Assembly (NCBI GenBank): GCA_013151975.1
Contig: JAADHG010000129.1
Span: 1 to 5,473, forward strand
Direction: 5' to 3'
Origin: Chlorobiota bacterium
GTDB lineage: Bacteria > Bacteroidota > Bacteroidia > Flavobacteriales > Flavobacteriaceae
DNA: 5,473 bases
The number at the start of each line of letters is the position of its first letter. Within the stretch, counting starts at the first letter, position 1. Below, piece by piece: positions 1 through 5,473 of this stretch. The position numbers were made by a program, and so were the translations under genes. A model generated the notes under the pieces. That model was given only the letters and a program-made list of their open reading frames with translations. It was not told where the DNA came from and ran no database searches.

Positions 1-5
1 TAATT

Positions 6-1241
6 TTATTTTAAAAGGCTAGTATTTACAATAGCAGTTTTAATATCTAGATTGTCATCCCCAACATGTGTCCATGAGAGATAAGCAAGATTATCTTTGA
101 TAACCATTCTTGGGAAACCGCTAGAGCGACTCTCTGAAGCTTCAGTTAAAGTAATAATATCGCTTAATGTGCCATTTTGGTGTACGCGTTGTAACTGAAT
201 TACGGTATTGTCATTAACAGTATCCATCCAGCTTACAAGGGCAGAACCGTCTTCTAGCAATTCAATATCTACACGACCTAATGGATCTACATCACCAATA
301 AGTATTGGAGTCTCAAATGTTTCGCCATTATTATTAGAAAAAACTACTTTTACTTTTGGAGTTTCATTAGCCATAGTAAACCACGCAATTGCTGCTACAT
401 CCTTACGAGTACTAATAGCAGCACCATTTACAGGGCATCCTGCAATATTCCAATTGTCGTTAAATATTGGTTTAGGCTCCGTCCATTTATGGTTTACTTG
501 TCTTACATAATAGATATCACGAATCTCATCTTGAGATCGGTTTCTGTAAATAACAATAGGACCGTTGTTAGTCATGGCAGCATCTGTCTGACAGCAATCA
601 CAAACACGTGGGTCTAATAAATCTTCTTCCAAAAGCTCTCCGTTCTTACTAATAAGAGCACTTCTTAGTGTCATTTCTCTAACTATGGTTGAATCTTTTT
701 CGGCATATGCTGATTGTCTTCCGTCTAACCATACAGAAAGAAAGTTACCATCCTTAGTTCCAACTTTACTTACGAAGCCATGTTCTGCTTGTGTTTTATC
801 TGTATGAGGTACAAAAGCATTATCCCAAGTATTGCCATTATCGTTAGAAATCGTCATCTTAACGTCGTAATTGTAAGACTGACTTCCTCCGCTCTTTTCT
901 AAATAGTGAGTTGCTAACCCATTTTCTCCAAAAGAAGTTAAATTAGGGAAATCTGCCCAATTTACAAACCAGTCATTACCGGAAGCAATAGGCTTTGGGG
1001 CTGACCACATATTATTTTTGTTTAGTGTAGCAAACAGGAGTTTACTATTCTTTTCTTTATCAGTTTCAATCCAACTTAAATATATGGTACCATCTTTTGC
1101 TTTGTGTAAACTAGATTCTGAACCATTAGCACCTGTAGGTGCTTCAAGATAGGTTATGGTTTCCACAGGTTCAGATTTACAAGAATGTAAGCTTACAATA
1201 GTAAAGCTTAAGAATAGTATTTGTAATAAGCGTTGTGTCAT
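6..1241 (-). CDS. Sialidase-like (BNR/Asp-box) beta-propeller lipoprotein with a CDCC motif
   Basis: This 411-residue protein is probably an outer-membrane or periplasmic lipoprotein. Its N-terminus is a hydrophobic signal ending in the lipobox LHS-C, with Cys21 as the lipidation site. Two Asp-box motifs are visible: SNDNGNTW (132-139) and a weaker SNNNGETF (302-309). The strand motif xxSW or similar recurs about every 50-60 residues (W57, W171, W287, W338, W390, with weaker equivalents near 112 and 232). The phrase W-(S/T)-x-PKPI occurs at 79-85 and 253-259. Together these indicate a six- or seven-bladed propeller. I see no RIP/YRIP motif after the lipobox and no obvious sialidase arginine triad, so true sialidase activity is doubtful. 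An unusual VCDCCQTD motif (213-220) and Cys269 may bind a metal or form disulfides. The ATG lies 4 bases after the S10 peptidase stop, so the two are very likely in one operon. The fold is fairly certain; the function is unknown. Confidence 0.85.
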   Translation of the reverse strand: MTQRLLQILFLSFTIVSLHSCKSEPVETITYLEAPTGANGSESSLHKAKDGTIYLSWIETDKEKNSKLLFATLNKNNMWSAPKPIASGNDWFVNWADFPNLTSFGENGLATHYLEKSGGSQSYNYDVKMTISNDNGNTWDNAFVPHTDKTQAEHGFVSKVGTKDGNFLSVWLDGRQSAYAEKDSTIVREMTLRSALISKNGELLEEDLLDPRVCDCCQTDAAMTNNGPIVIYRNRSQDEIRDIYYVRQVNHKWTEPKPIFNDNWNIAGCPVNGAAISTRKDVAAIAWFTMANETPKVKVVFSNNNGETFETPILIGDVDPLGRVDIELLEDGSALVSWMDTVNDNTVIQLQRVHQNGTLSDIITLTEASESRSSGFPRMVIKDNLAYLSWTHVGDDNLDIKTAIVNTSLLK

Positions 1242-1245
1242 AGTT

Positions 1246-2733
1246 TTAATATTTGGCAGCTTTTCCTTTAGCTGAGGTGTTTTTAATAAATGTTCTTAAA
1301 TCGTCGTTGGCCTTGATTAAATCTTCATTTCGTAGATACATCATGTGACCACTTCTGTAGCCTTTAAAATAGAAACGATCTTTCATTTTACCGCTCGGAT
1401 CTATTTGCCATTGTGTATATTTTGCATTAAAGTATGTAGTTGCTCCATCATAATATCCCGATTGATTCAACACTTTTAAATACGGATTTTCAGCCATTGC
1501 TTGACGTAAATTGTCTCTTGTATTATCATTTTCATTATTCCAAGGACGCACAGGACCAAACATATTGTACTTTACATCTGTTACAAACTTTAGTTCTTTT
1601 TTAATGTAATGATTAATTGCAGGAGTGAATGAATGCAACCAAGATGTGAGTTCTGGGCTATAATCAGGACGTATTCCAGCCTCCATTTTATCAATACCTA
1701 AATATCGTGAATCTAGTCTTCCAATAGTTTGACCTGTTTTGTCGCGTAATAATTCTTTCCAGAAAAACCGGTTAGGAACTACTAAATTGTGTTGTAAAAT
1801 AGATTTTTTACTCAAGCCTGAATAGTAAGCCATTTTTTCAGCAACGCTTTGTCTTTCTGCATCCGAAATAAATCCACCTTTAGCCAAAGCAGGTATTAAG
1901 GTATTGATAGCATAATCTTCCGCCTCTGGTAAAATCTCTAATAAATCTTTACTTTGTAAAGTATTAGGTAGCATTTTATGATACCAAGCTGCAGCAGTAA
2001 AATAAGGTAAATTTAATGCAGAAGAAACAGGCCCTCCATTTCTCAATACTTTATAATCGGCAGGGGAAACCATAATCACACCATTTAAATACATCCATTG
2101 GCTATTTTGTAATTCTAATGACAATCCCATGACACGAGTACCACCATAACTTTCGCCAATAATATATTTTGGTGATTCCCAACGATTATTTCTAGTTACA
2201 AAAGTGCTTACCCATTCAGCTAGATATTCAATATCTGCATTAATGCCAAAAAAATGTTCTCTATCTGGCATTCCTCCTTCAATATCTGGAATCATTCTTG
2301 AATAACCTGTATTTACAGGATTTACAAAAACAATATCTGCTACATCAATAATAGAGTTTGGATTATTTTTAAAACCATAAGGTTGTACAGGATACCCTTC
2401 ATCATCAATATTAAGAATACGTGGCCCTGTATAGGCAACATGCATCCATACTGAAGCTGATCCAGGCCCTCCGTTAAAAGAAAATACAAGTGGTCTATTT
2501 GCACTATCTTTAATGTTATTACGTTTATAATAAGTGTAAAACAAAGTTGCAATGGCGTACCCATCATCATCCCAAACAGGTTGCATTCCAGTAGTTGCTG
2601 TATATGAAAAGTTTTGCCCTTTTACAGTTGTATTATGGGTAGTAATAACCATCGTATCAATTGGGATGGTTCTACTTTGCCCGTAAGATGTTAGTACTCC
2701 TAAAAAAAACAGAAGCGTAAATAATTTTTTCAT
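1246..2733 (-). CDS. Exported S10 family serine carboxypeptidase-like protein
   Basis: This 495-residue protein has an N-terminal signal peptide (MKKLFTLLFFLGVLTSYGQ, probable cleavage near 19), so it acts in the periplasm or outside the cell. It has the alpha/beta-hydrolase features of peptidase family S10: the oxyanion-hole and carboxylate-binding loop NGGPGSAS (87-94), the nucleophile elbow GESYGG with Ser195, the acid Asp429 in SGYYDGAT, and His463 in YRSGHMMYL. The triad is complete and the length is normal for bacterial S10 proteins, so it should be active. The family removes C-terminal residues from peptides, usually at acid pH; the substrate here is unknown. The mature protein contains no cysteine, so it lacks the disulfides of eukaryotic relatives, and the carboxypeptidase Y Glu65 position appears to be Tyr101. 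The ATG follows an A/T-rich leader without a Shine-Dalgarno. The lipoprotein gene follows after 4 bases. Confidence 0.93.
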   Translation of the reverse strand: MKKLFTLLFFLGVLTSYGQSRTIPIDTMVITTHNTTVKGQNFSYTATTGMQPVWDDDGYAIATLFYTYYKRNNIKDSANRPLVFSFNGGPGSASVWMHVAYTGPRILNIDDEGYPVQPYGFKNNPNSIIDVADIVFVNPVNTGYSRMIPDIEGGMPDREHFFGINADIEYLAEWVSTFVTRNNRWESPKYIIGESYGGTRVMGLSLELQNSQWMYLNGVIMVSPADYKVLRNGGPVSSALNLPYFTAAAWYHKMLPNTLQSKDLLEILPEAEDYAINTLIPALAKGGFISDAERQSVAEKMAYYSGLSKKSILQHNLVVPNRFFWKELLRDKTGQTIGRLDSRYLGIDKMEAGIRPDYSPELTSWLHSFTPAINHYIKKELKFVTDVKYNMFGPVRPWNNENDNTRDNLRQAMAENPYLKVLNQSGYYDGATTYFNAKYTQWQIDPSGKMKDRFYFKGYRSGHMMYLRNEDLIKANDDLRTFIKNTSAKGKAAKY

Positions 2734-2763
2734 TGTAATTAGTTTAGTTGGTTTAGAATGTTA

Positions 2764-2771
2764 CGAAAATA
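2764..2771 (-). promoter_or_regulatory. Possible -7 element upstream of the S10 peptidase gene
   Basis: On the minus strand this reads TATTTTCG, one mismatch from the Bacteroidota -7 consensus TAnnTTTG. It lies about 30 bases before the peptidase ATG, so the transcript would have a short leader. I see no convincing TTG at the -33 position. It may instead be that the peptidase is read through from the DUF2400 gene 86 bases upstream. Confidence 0.25.
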
Positions 2772-2819
2772 CTATTTTGTGTGTAACAGAAGTATAAATT
2801 AACATTTATTAACACCAAA

Positions 2820-3596
2820 TTAAAACCCTTCAAAGACCCCCAATCCGAATAGTGCAAAATCATATTTTACGGGGTCTAGAGCATCTAATTTTCTTAAACT
2901 GTTGTCTAGTTCCGAAAGTGCTTTGGCATCGTTTTGTTTCCTTTTTAATAATCCTAATTTTCTTGCTACATTGCCTGAGTGTACATCTAACGGGCAAGAG
3001 AGTTGAGCGGGAGAGAGGCTTTGCCAAACACCAAAGTCAACACCAGTATTATCATCTCTAATAAGCCATCTCAACATCATATTAATACGTTTCGCTGCCG
3101 AGTTTTTTAAAGGGTCACTAATATGTTTTTGAGTTCTTGGTAAATAATCAACTTCAAAAAATGCCTTTTTTAAATGATGAATAGCATGTTGTAACGAATC
3201 TTTTTCAGCATATTTTAAGAACACAGCTTCTAAGCCGTCATGATTACTATAAATATGTCTTAGGCTTTTTATAAATTGCATAAAATCATAACCGTTAAAT
3301 GTACGATGTACAAAAGGAAGTAGTTGTTTTAAATCAGACTCTCGATGCTGCATTACAAAATCGTAAGGCGCATTATCAAGTAACTGCATCATATGTTTGG
3401 CATTTTTAATAATGCTTTTCCGGTTTCCCCAAGCAATTGTTGCTGTTAAGAATGCTGCAATCTCAATATCTTCTTTTTCTGAGAACTTGTGAGGTACTTG
3501 TATAGGGTCACTTTCAATAAAGGTTGGGCTATTGTATTGCTTTACTTTAGTGTCAAGAAAATCTTTGAGGTCTACGGTGTTTAAAAAGTTAGCCAC
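2820..3596 (-). CDS. TIGR02757 / DUF2400 family protein, GTG start
   Basis: This is a 258-residue cytoplasmic protein without signal peptide or membrane segment. I recognise it as the TIGR02757 (DUF2400) family from its conserved blocks: NSPTFIESDPI (22-32), EDIEIAAFLTATIAWGNRK (42-60), DNAPYDFV (74-81), KRINMMLRWLIR (169-180), VDFGVW (186-191), PLDVHSGNVARKLGL (202-216) and DPVKYDFALFGLG (241-253). The family has no established function that I know of. The C-terminal blocks resemble the VDTH...R...RLGL and P...hxxLxxxG segments of HhH-GPD DNA glycosylases such as endonuclease III, which would align Asp204 with their catalytic aspartate; this is my inference. The start is GTG. No in-frame ATG lies between it and the upstream stop at 3615-3617, and the next in-frame Met (69) would delete conserved sequence. 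It is divergent from the GMC operon and 86 bases upstream of the peptidase gene. No clear promoter of its own was found. Confidence 0.9.
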   Translation of the reverse strand: MANFLNTVDLKDFLDTKVKQYNSPTFIESDPIQVPHKFSEKEDIEIAAFLTATIAWGNRKSIIKNAKHMMQLLDNAPYDFVMQHRESDLKQLLPFVHRTFNGYDFMQFIKSLRHIYSNHDGLEAVFLKYAEKDSLQHAIHHLKKAFFEVDYLPRTQKHISDPLKNSAAKRINMMLRWLIRDDNTGVDFGVWQSLSPAQLSCPLDVHSGNVARKLGLLKRKQNDAKALSELDNSLRKLDALDPVKYDFALFGLGVFEGF

Positions 3597-3652
3597 GAAT
3601 ACATTAATATTTAATTACAGTTGTTGCGATTAAATATATAGAAATTATTGAT

Positions 3653-3665
3653 ATGTTTCGAACAT
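3653..3665. promoter_or_regulatory. Inverted repeat, candidate operator upstream of the GMC promoter
   Basis: ATGTT-TCG-AACAT is a perfect 5-bp inverted repeat with a 3-base centre. It contains TTCGAA and overlaps a second 8-base palindrome, AACATGTT (3661-3668). It ends 17 bases before the -33 TTG, a position suited to an activator or a regulator shared by the two divergent genes. Short repeats arise by chance in AT-rich DNA, so this is only a candidate. Confidence 0.3.
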
Positions 3666-3682
3666 GTTAAGTAATTGATCTA

Positions 3683-3713
3683 TTGACAATTTTAAATAAA
3701 AAAACTACCTTCG
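3683..3713 (+). promoter_or_regulatory. Bacteroidota-type promoter of the GMC oxidoreductase operon
   Basis: The -33 element TTG (3683-3685) is followed by a 20-base A/T-rich spacer and a -7 element TACCTTCG (3706-3713), which matches TAnnTTTG at all but one position. This is the layout recognised by the primary sigma factor of Bacteroidota. Transcription should begin near 3718-3721, leaving a leader of about 85 nt before the ATG at 3807. Confidence 0.65.
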
Positions 3714-3720
3714 CTCTTGC

Positions 3721-3733
3721 CAACCTCAGGTTG
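3721..3733. promoter_or_regulatory. Palindrome at the predicted transcription start
   Basis: CAACCT-C-AGGTTG is a perfect 6-bp inverted repeat around one base, beginning right at or just after the predicted start of transcription. It is the most GC-containing part of an otherwise AT-rich gap. A repressor bound here would block the promoter; in RNA it could form only a 4-bp stem with a 5-nt loop. No regulator gene is present in the window. Confidence 0.35.
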
Positions 3734-3780
3734 ATATCGGAAGATATAGTTTATTAAAATAGAACTATAATATCTTATCC
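3734..3780 (+). promoter_or_regulatory. Structured 5' leader with two competing hairpins
   Basis: ATATC (3734-3738), GGAA, GATAT (3743-3747) forms a 5-bp stem capped by a GNRA-type tetraloop. The same GATAT can instead pair with ATATC at 3770-3774 in a larger stem: GG (3739-3740), AAGATAT (3741-3747) and AGTT (3748-3751) against AACT (3763-3766), ATATCTT (3770-3776) and CC (3779-3780), with small bulges. The two folds exclude each other. It matches no riboswitch class I recognise, and the stems are mostly A-U, so function is unproven. Confidence 0.3.
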
Positions 3781-3806
3781 ATTGTAGCACATATAAAAAA
3801 ATTCAG

Positions 3807-5414
3807 ATGATTAAAGAAATAAAAACTGATTATTGCATTCTTGGAGGAGGAATTGCAGGGATTTTATTGGCAAATAAATTAGCAGCATCTGGAAAATCAA
3901 TAGTAATATTAGATCAAGGACCTCGGTTTTCTGATAAAGACCGTGCTGAAATGCTACGTAAAAGCAAAGAAGACCTCAATGATTTAGCAGACTATAACGA
4001 TAATAGTGATTCTGCAGTTGTTACTCCGCTCAGTTCTGCAAATTCAGGAGAACAGGTTGTTGAGTGGGTAAATTACAGGTTGTTCGGTATTGGAGGTACA
4101 GCACTTCATTTTGAAGGTATAATGATGCGACCTCTTATTGAAGATATGCGAGTTAAAACACTCTATGGCTTTGGTCGTGATTGGCCAATAACCTATGCTG
4201 AGTTAGAACCGTGGTTGCTCTTGGCAGAACAGGAAATAGGAGTTTCAGGAAATCAGGACAATCCTTATGCCTCATCAAGATCAGGCTCATTTCCAATGCC
4301 TGCACATGAATTCTCTTATTTTGATAGTCAGATTTTTGCTCCTGCATTAAAAAAATTAGGGATTACTGCACATTCTTGTCCTCGTGCAGTTAATTCTATT
4401 CCTTATCGTGGTCGTTCAGCTTGTCAAGCTTGTCGTGCATGTAAATTTTGTCCATCTGGTGCTCGATACTCACCAGACCGAGTGCATGTTCCAATTCTTG
4501 ATACATATTCAAATGTTTCAATTTTGGAAAATATTAGTGTTCGTAAATTGGAGACAAACGTAAAAGGAAATAAAATAATAGCAGCTCATGCCATACATGT
4601 CCTCGATAAATCAGAAGTAATTATTCGTGCCCAAAACTTTATTGTAGCAACGGGTGGAGTAGAAACTCCAAGGATGTTATTATTATCTGCTGATAATAAA
4701 GGACATAAAGATGGCCTTGGAAATATGGGTGGGCAACTCGGTCTTGGGTTTAGTGATCATGATTCACCTTATATCACGTTAGATGTTGGAAAGCCTGTTG
4801 GTAGTCGGTTAGGTTTTGAAACTATGATTTCAGAACATTTTCGTACTCAAATCAATAGAAGAGAACAACCTAGCTTTATGATGCTTGGCTCACCGGCTAT
4901 GGATTGGTTTCCTATAGGAAATGAAGCTACGCAATGGTCAACACATGACACTAATTTTTCTCTTGAAAATCTCCGTAAAGGGATACCACAGATAGCTACT
5001 ATTACAGCATTTACAGAAATAGAAGGCAAAGGGATACTGGAACTTGATAAAGACAAATACGATGCTTTTGGCGACCCAATTGCAAAAATCACCATGAAAT
5101 TAACAGATTGGGATCGAAGAGGTTCTGGTAAGTTAGGAGAATTAGCACCTAAAATTGCAGAAGCAATGGGTGCAAAAAATGTTTCAAAAGTTACTCCACC
5201 AGGATACGGTCTAGGCTATCATCCTTCTGGAGCTACTGCTATGGCAAAAAATCCAGATGAAGGTGTTTGTGATAAAGATTTAAAGGTATTTGGGTTAGAC
5301 AACCTTCACCTGATTAGCAATTCTGTATTTTCACATATGGGCTCTAATCCGCCCACCTTAACAATAGTTGCTTTAGCTTTAAGATTAGCAGCACATCTTG
5401 AAGAAACAAAATAA
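3807..5414 (+). CDS. GMC family FAD-dependent oxidoreductase (gluconate/glucose dehydrogenase-like catalytic subunit) with a Cys cluster
   Basis: This 535-residue flavoprotein probably oxidises an alcohol or sugar and passes electrons to a partner. The N-terminal FAD dinucleotide-binding motif is GGGIAG (13-18), with an acidic LDQGPR after beta-2 (35-40). The GMC signature region appears as GIGGTALHFEG (94-104), and ATGGVETPR (281-289) is a second FAD-contact block. The C-terminal domain has YHPSGATAM with the catalytic His472, and SNPPTLT with Asn514. Cys206, 209, 212 and 215 form CxxCxxCxxC followed by P-x-GARYS, at the place where sugar dehydrogenases of this family carry an iron-sulfur cluster. 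Length is typical. There is no signal peptide; export would need a Tat partner, and the next gene, 7 bases downstream, begins with a twin-arginine motif. The ATG is preceded by an A-rich tract, not a Shine-Dalgarno. The substrate cannot be read from the sequence; cholesterol-oxidase-like or other sugar-derivative activity is possible. Confidence 0.9.
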   Translation: MIKEIKTDYCILGGGIAGILLANKLAASGKSIVILDQGPRFSDKDRAEMLRKSKEDLNDLADYNDNSDSAVVTPLSSANSGEQVVEWVNYRLFGIGGTALHFEGIMMRPLIEDMRVKTLYGFGRDWPITYAELEPWLLLAEQEIGVSGNQDNPYASSRSGSFPMPAHEFSYFDSQIFAPALKKLGITAHSCPRAVNSIPYRGRSACQACRACKFCPSGARYSPDRVHVPILDTYSNVSILENISVRKLETNVKGNKIIAAHAIHVLDKSEVIIRAQNFIVATGGVETPRMLLLSADNKGHKDGLGNMGGQLGLGFSDHDSPYITLDVGKPVGSRLGFETMISEHFRTQINRREQPSFMMLGSPAMDWFPIGNEATQWSTHDTNFSLENLRKGIPQIATITAFTEIEGKGILELDKDKYDAFGDPIAKITMKLTDWDRRGSGKLGELAPKIAEAMGAKNVSKVTPPGYGLGYHPSGATAMAKNPDEGVCDKDLKVFGLDNLHLISNSVFSHMGSNPPTLTIVALALRLAAHLEETK

Positions 5415-5421
5415 TACAATT

Positions 5422-5473
5422 ATGGAAGACTTAGGAAGGCGAAAATTTGTAATTCAAAGTTCTAAATTACTTG
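5422..5473 (+). CDS. Start of a Tat-signal protein, possibly a gluconate 2-dehydrogenase subunit 3-like small subunit (partial)
   Basis: Only the first 17 codons are in the window, reading MEDLGRRKFVIQSSKLL before the edge. The ATG is 7 bases after the GMC stop, so the two genes are surely co-transcribed. RRKFV is a good twin-arginine motif (RRxFh) at the usual distance from the N-terminus, followed by what looks like the beginning of the hydrophobic segment. In membrane-linked FAD dehydrogenases, a small Tat-targeted subunit is encoded beside the GMC subunit and carries it across the membrane, which makes that family the leading guess. Other Tat-exported proteins found near sugar oxidoreductases, such as TIM-barrel isomerase-like or Gfo/Idh-type proteins, are possible. 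The identity is therefore inferred from context; that a gene starts here is well supported. Confidence 0.6.
   Translation, partial: MEDLGRRKFVIQSSKLL

Larger units (their letters stand above)
3597..3806. other. Divergent intergenic regulatory region
   Basis: This 210-base, very AT-rich gap separates the minus-strand DUF2400 gene from the plus-strand GMC operon. It contains no plausible gene. It holds a strong plus-strand promoter, an inverted repeat upstream of that promoter, a palindrome at the probable transcription start, and an RNA leader with competing hairpins, each listed separately. I found no convincing -33/-7 pair facing the DUF2400 gene. Confidence 0.8.

Noticed and set aside
208..510. 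100-residue open frame on the plus strand, opposite the lipoprotein gene
   Set aside because: It is antisense to a well-supported gene with a lipobox and Asp-boxes; its Ser/Thr/Leu-rich composition is typical of a shadow frame.
6..1241. Calling the propeller protein a true exo-alpha-sialidase (NanH-like)
   Set aside because: Asp-boxes indicate only the propeller fold; the RIP motif and a convincing arginine triad were not found.
2340..2570. 76-residue open frame on the minus strand
   Set aside because: It lies in another frame inside the S10 peptidase gene, which has a complete set of catalytic motifs; the overlapping frame shows no recognisable domain.
2794..2809. ATAAAT-TAAC-ATTTAT hairpin after the DUF2400 stop as a terminator
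   Set aside because: The 6-bp stem is entirely A-T with no GC pairs and no clear U-tract, so it would be too weak for intrinsic termination.
3618..3635. TATATTTA on the minus strand as a -7 element for the DUF2400 gene
   Set aside because: It has a mismatch at the important final G and no TTG at the right distance upstream; such AT-rich matches are expected by chance here.
4153..5095. Two short minus-strand open frames (4153-4347 and 4847-5095)
   Set aside because: Both are antisense to the GMC gene, have no upstream promoter-like sequence and no recognisable motif.

Overview
The window looks like chromosomal DNA from a member of the Bacteroidota, most likely a flavobacterium. The DNA is AT-rich and start codons are preceded by A-rich tracts, not Shine-Dalgarno sequences. 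There is a good match to the Bacteroidota -33/-7 promoter (TTG, 20-bp spacer, TAnnTTcG). The protein types also fit: an SPII lipoprotein, a bacterial S10 carboxypeptidase and a TIGR02757/DUF2400 protein. I cannot assign a genus. No RNA genes, insertion sequences, CRISPR arrays or phage genes were seen.

Layout. Positions 6-3596 hold three genes on the minus strand. In order of transcription they are the TIGR02757/DUF2400 protein (3596-2820), an exported S10 serine carboxypeptidase-like protein (2733-1246), and a beta-propeller lipoprotein with Asp-boxes (1241-6). The last two are separated by only 4 bases and are almost certainly co-transcribed. The DUF2400 gene is 86 bases upstream of the peptidase and may have its own transcript.

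A 210-base divergent intergenic region (3597-3806) follows. It carries the best promoter in the window, inverted repeats on both sides of it, and a 5' leader of about 85 nt that can fold in two mutually exclusive ways. That promoter drives a plus-strand operon: a GMC-family FAD oxidoreductase with a CxxCxxCxxC cluster (3807-5414), then, 7 bases later, the first 17 codons of a gene beginning with a twin-arginine motif (5422 to the window end).

How the genes may work together. The GMC protein has no signal peptide of its own. The next gene starts with GRRKFV. This suggests the 'hitchhiker' arrangement of membrane-linked FAD dehydrogenases (gluconate, glucose and sorbitol types), where a small Tat-targeted subunit carries the catalytic subunit to the periplasm. 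The peptidase and the propeller lipoprotein are both cell-envelope proteins and may act together on peptides or glycopeptides, but only their adjacency supports this. The DUF2400 protein is cytoplasmic and has motifs resembling HhH-GPD DNA glycosylases. I see no clear novel multi-gene system. The most interesting items are the GMC/Tat pair, its structured leader, the CDCC motif of the propeller protein and the glycosylase-like signature of DUF2400.
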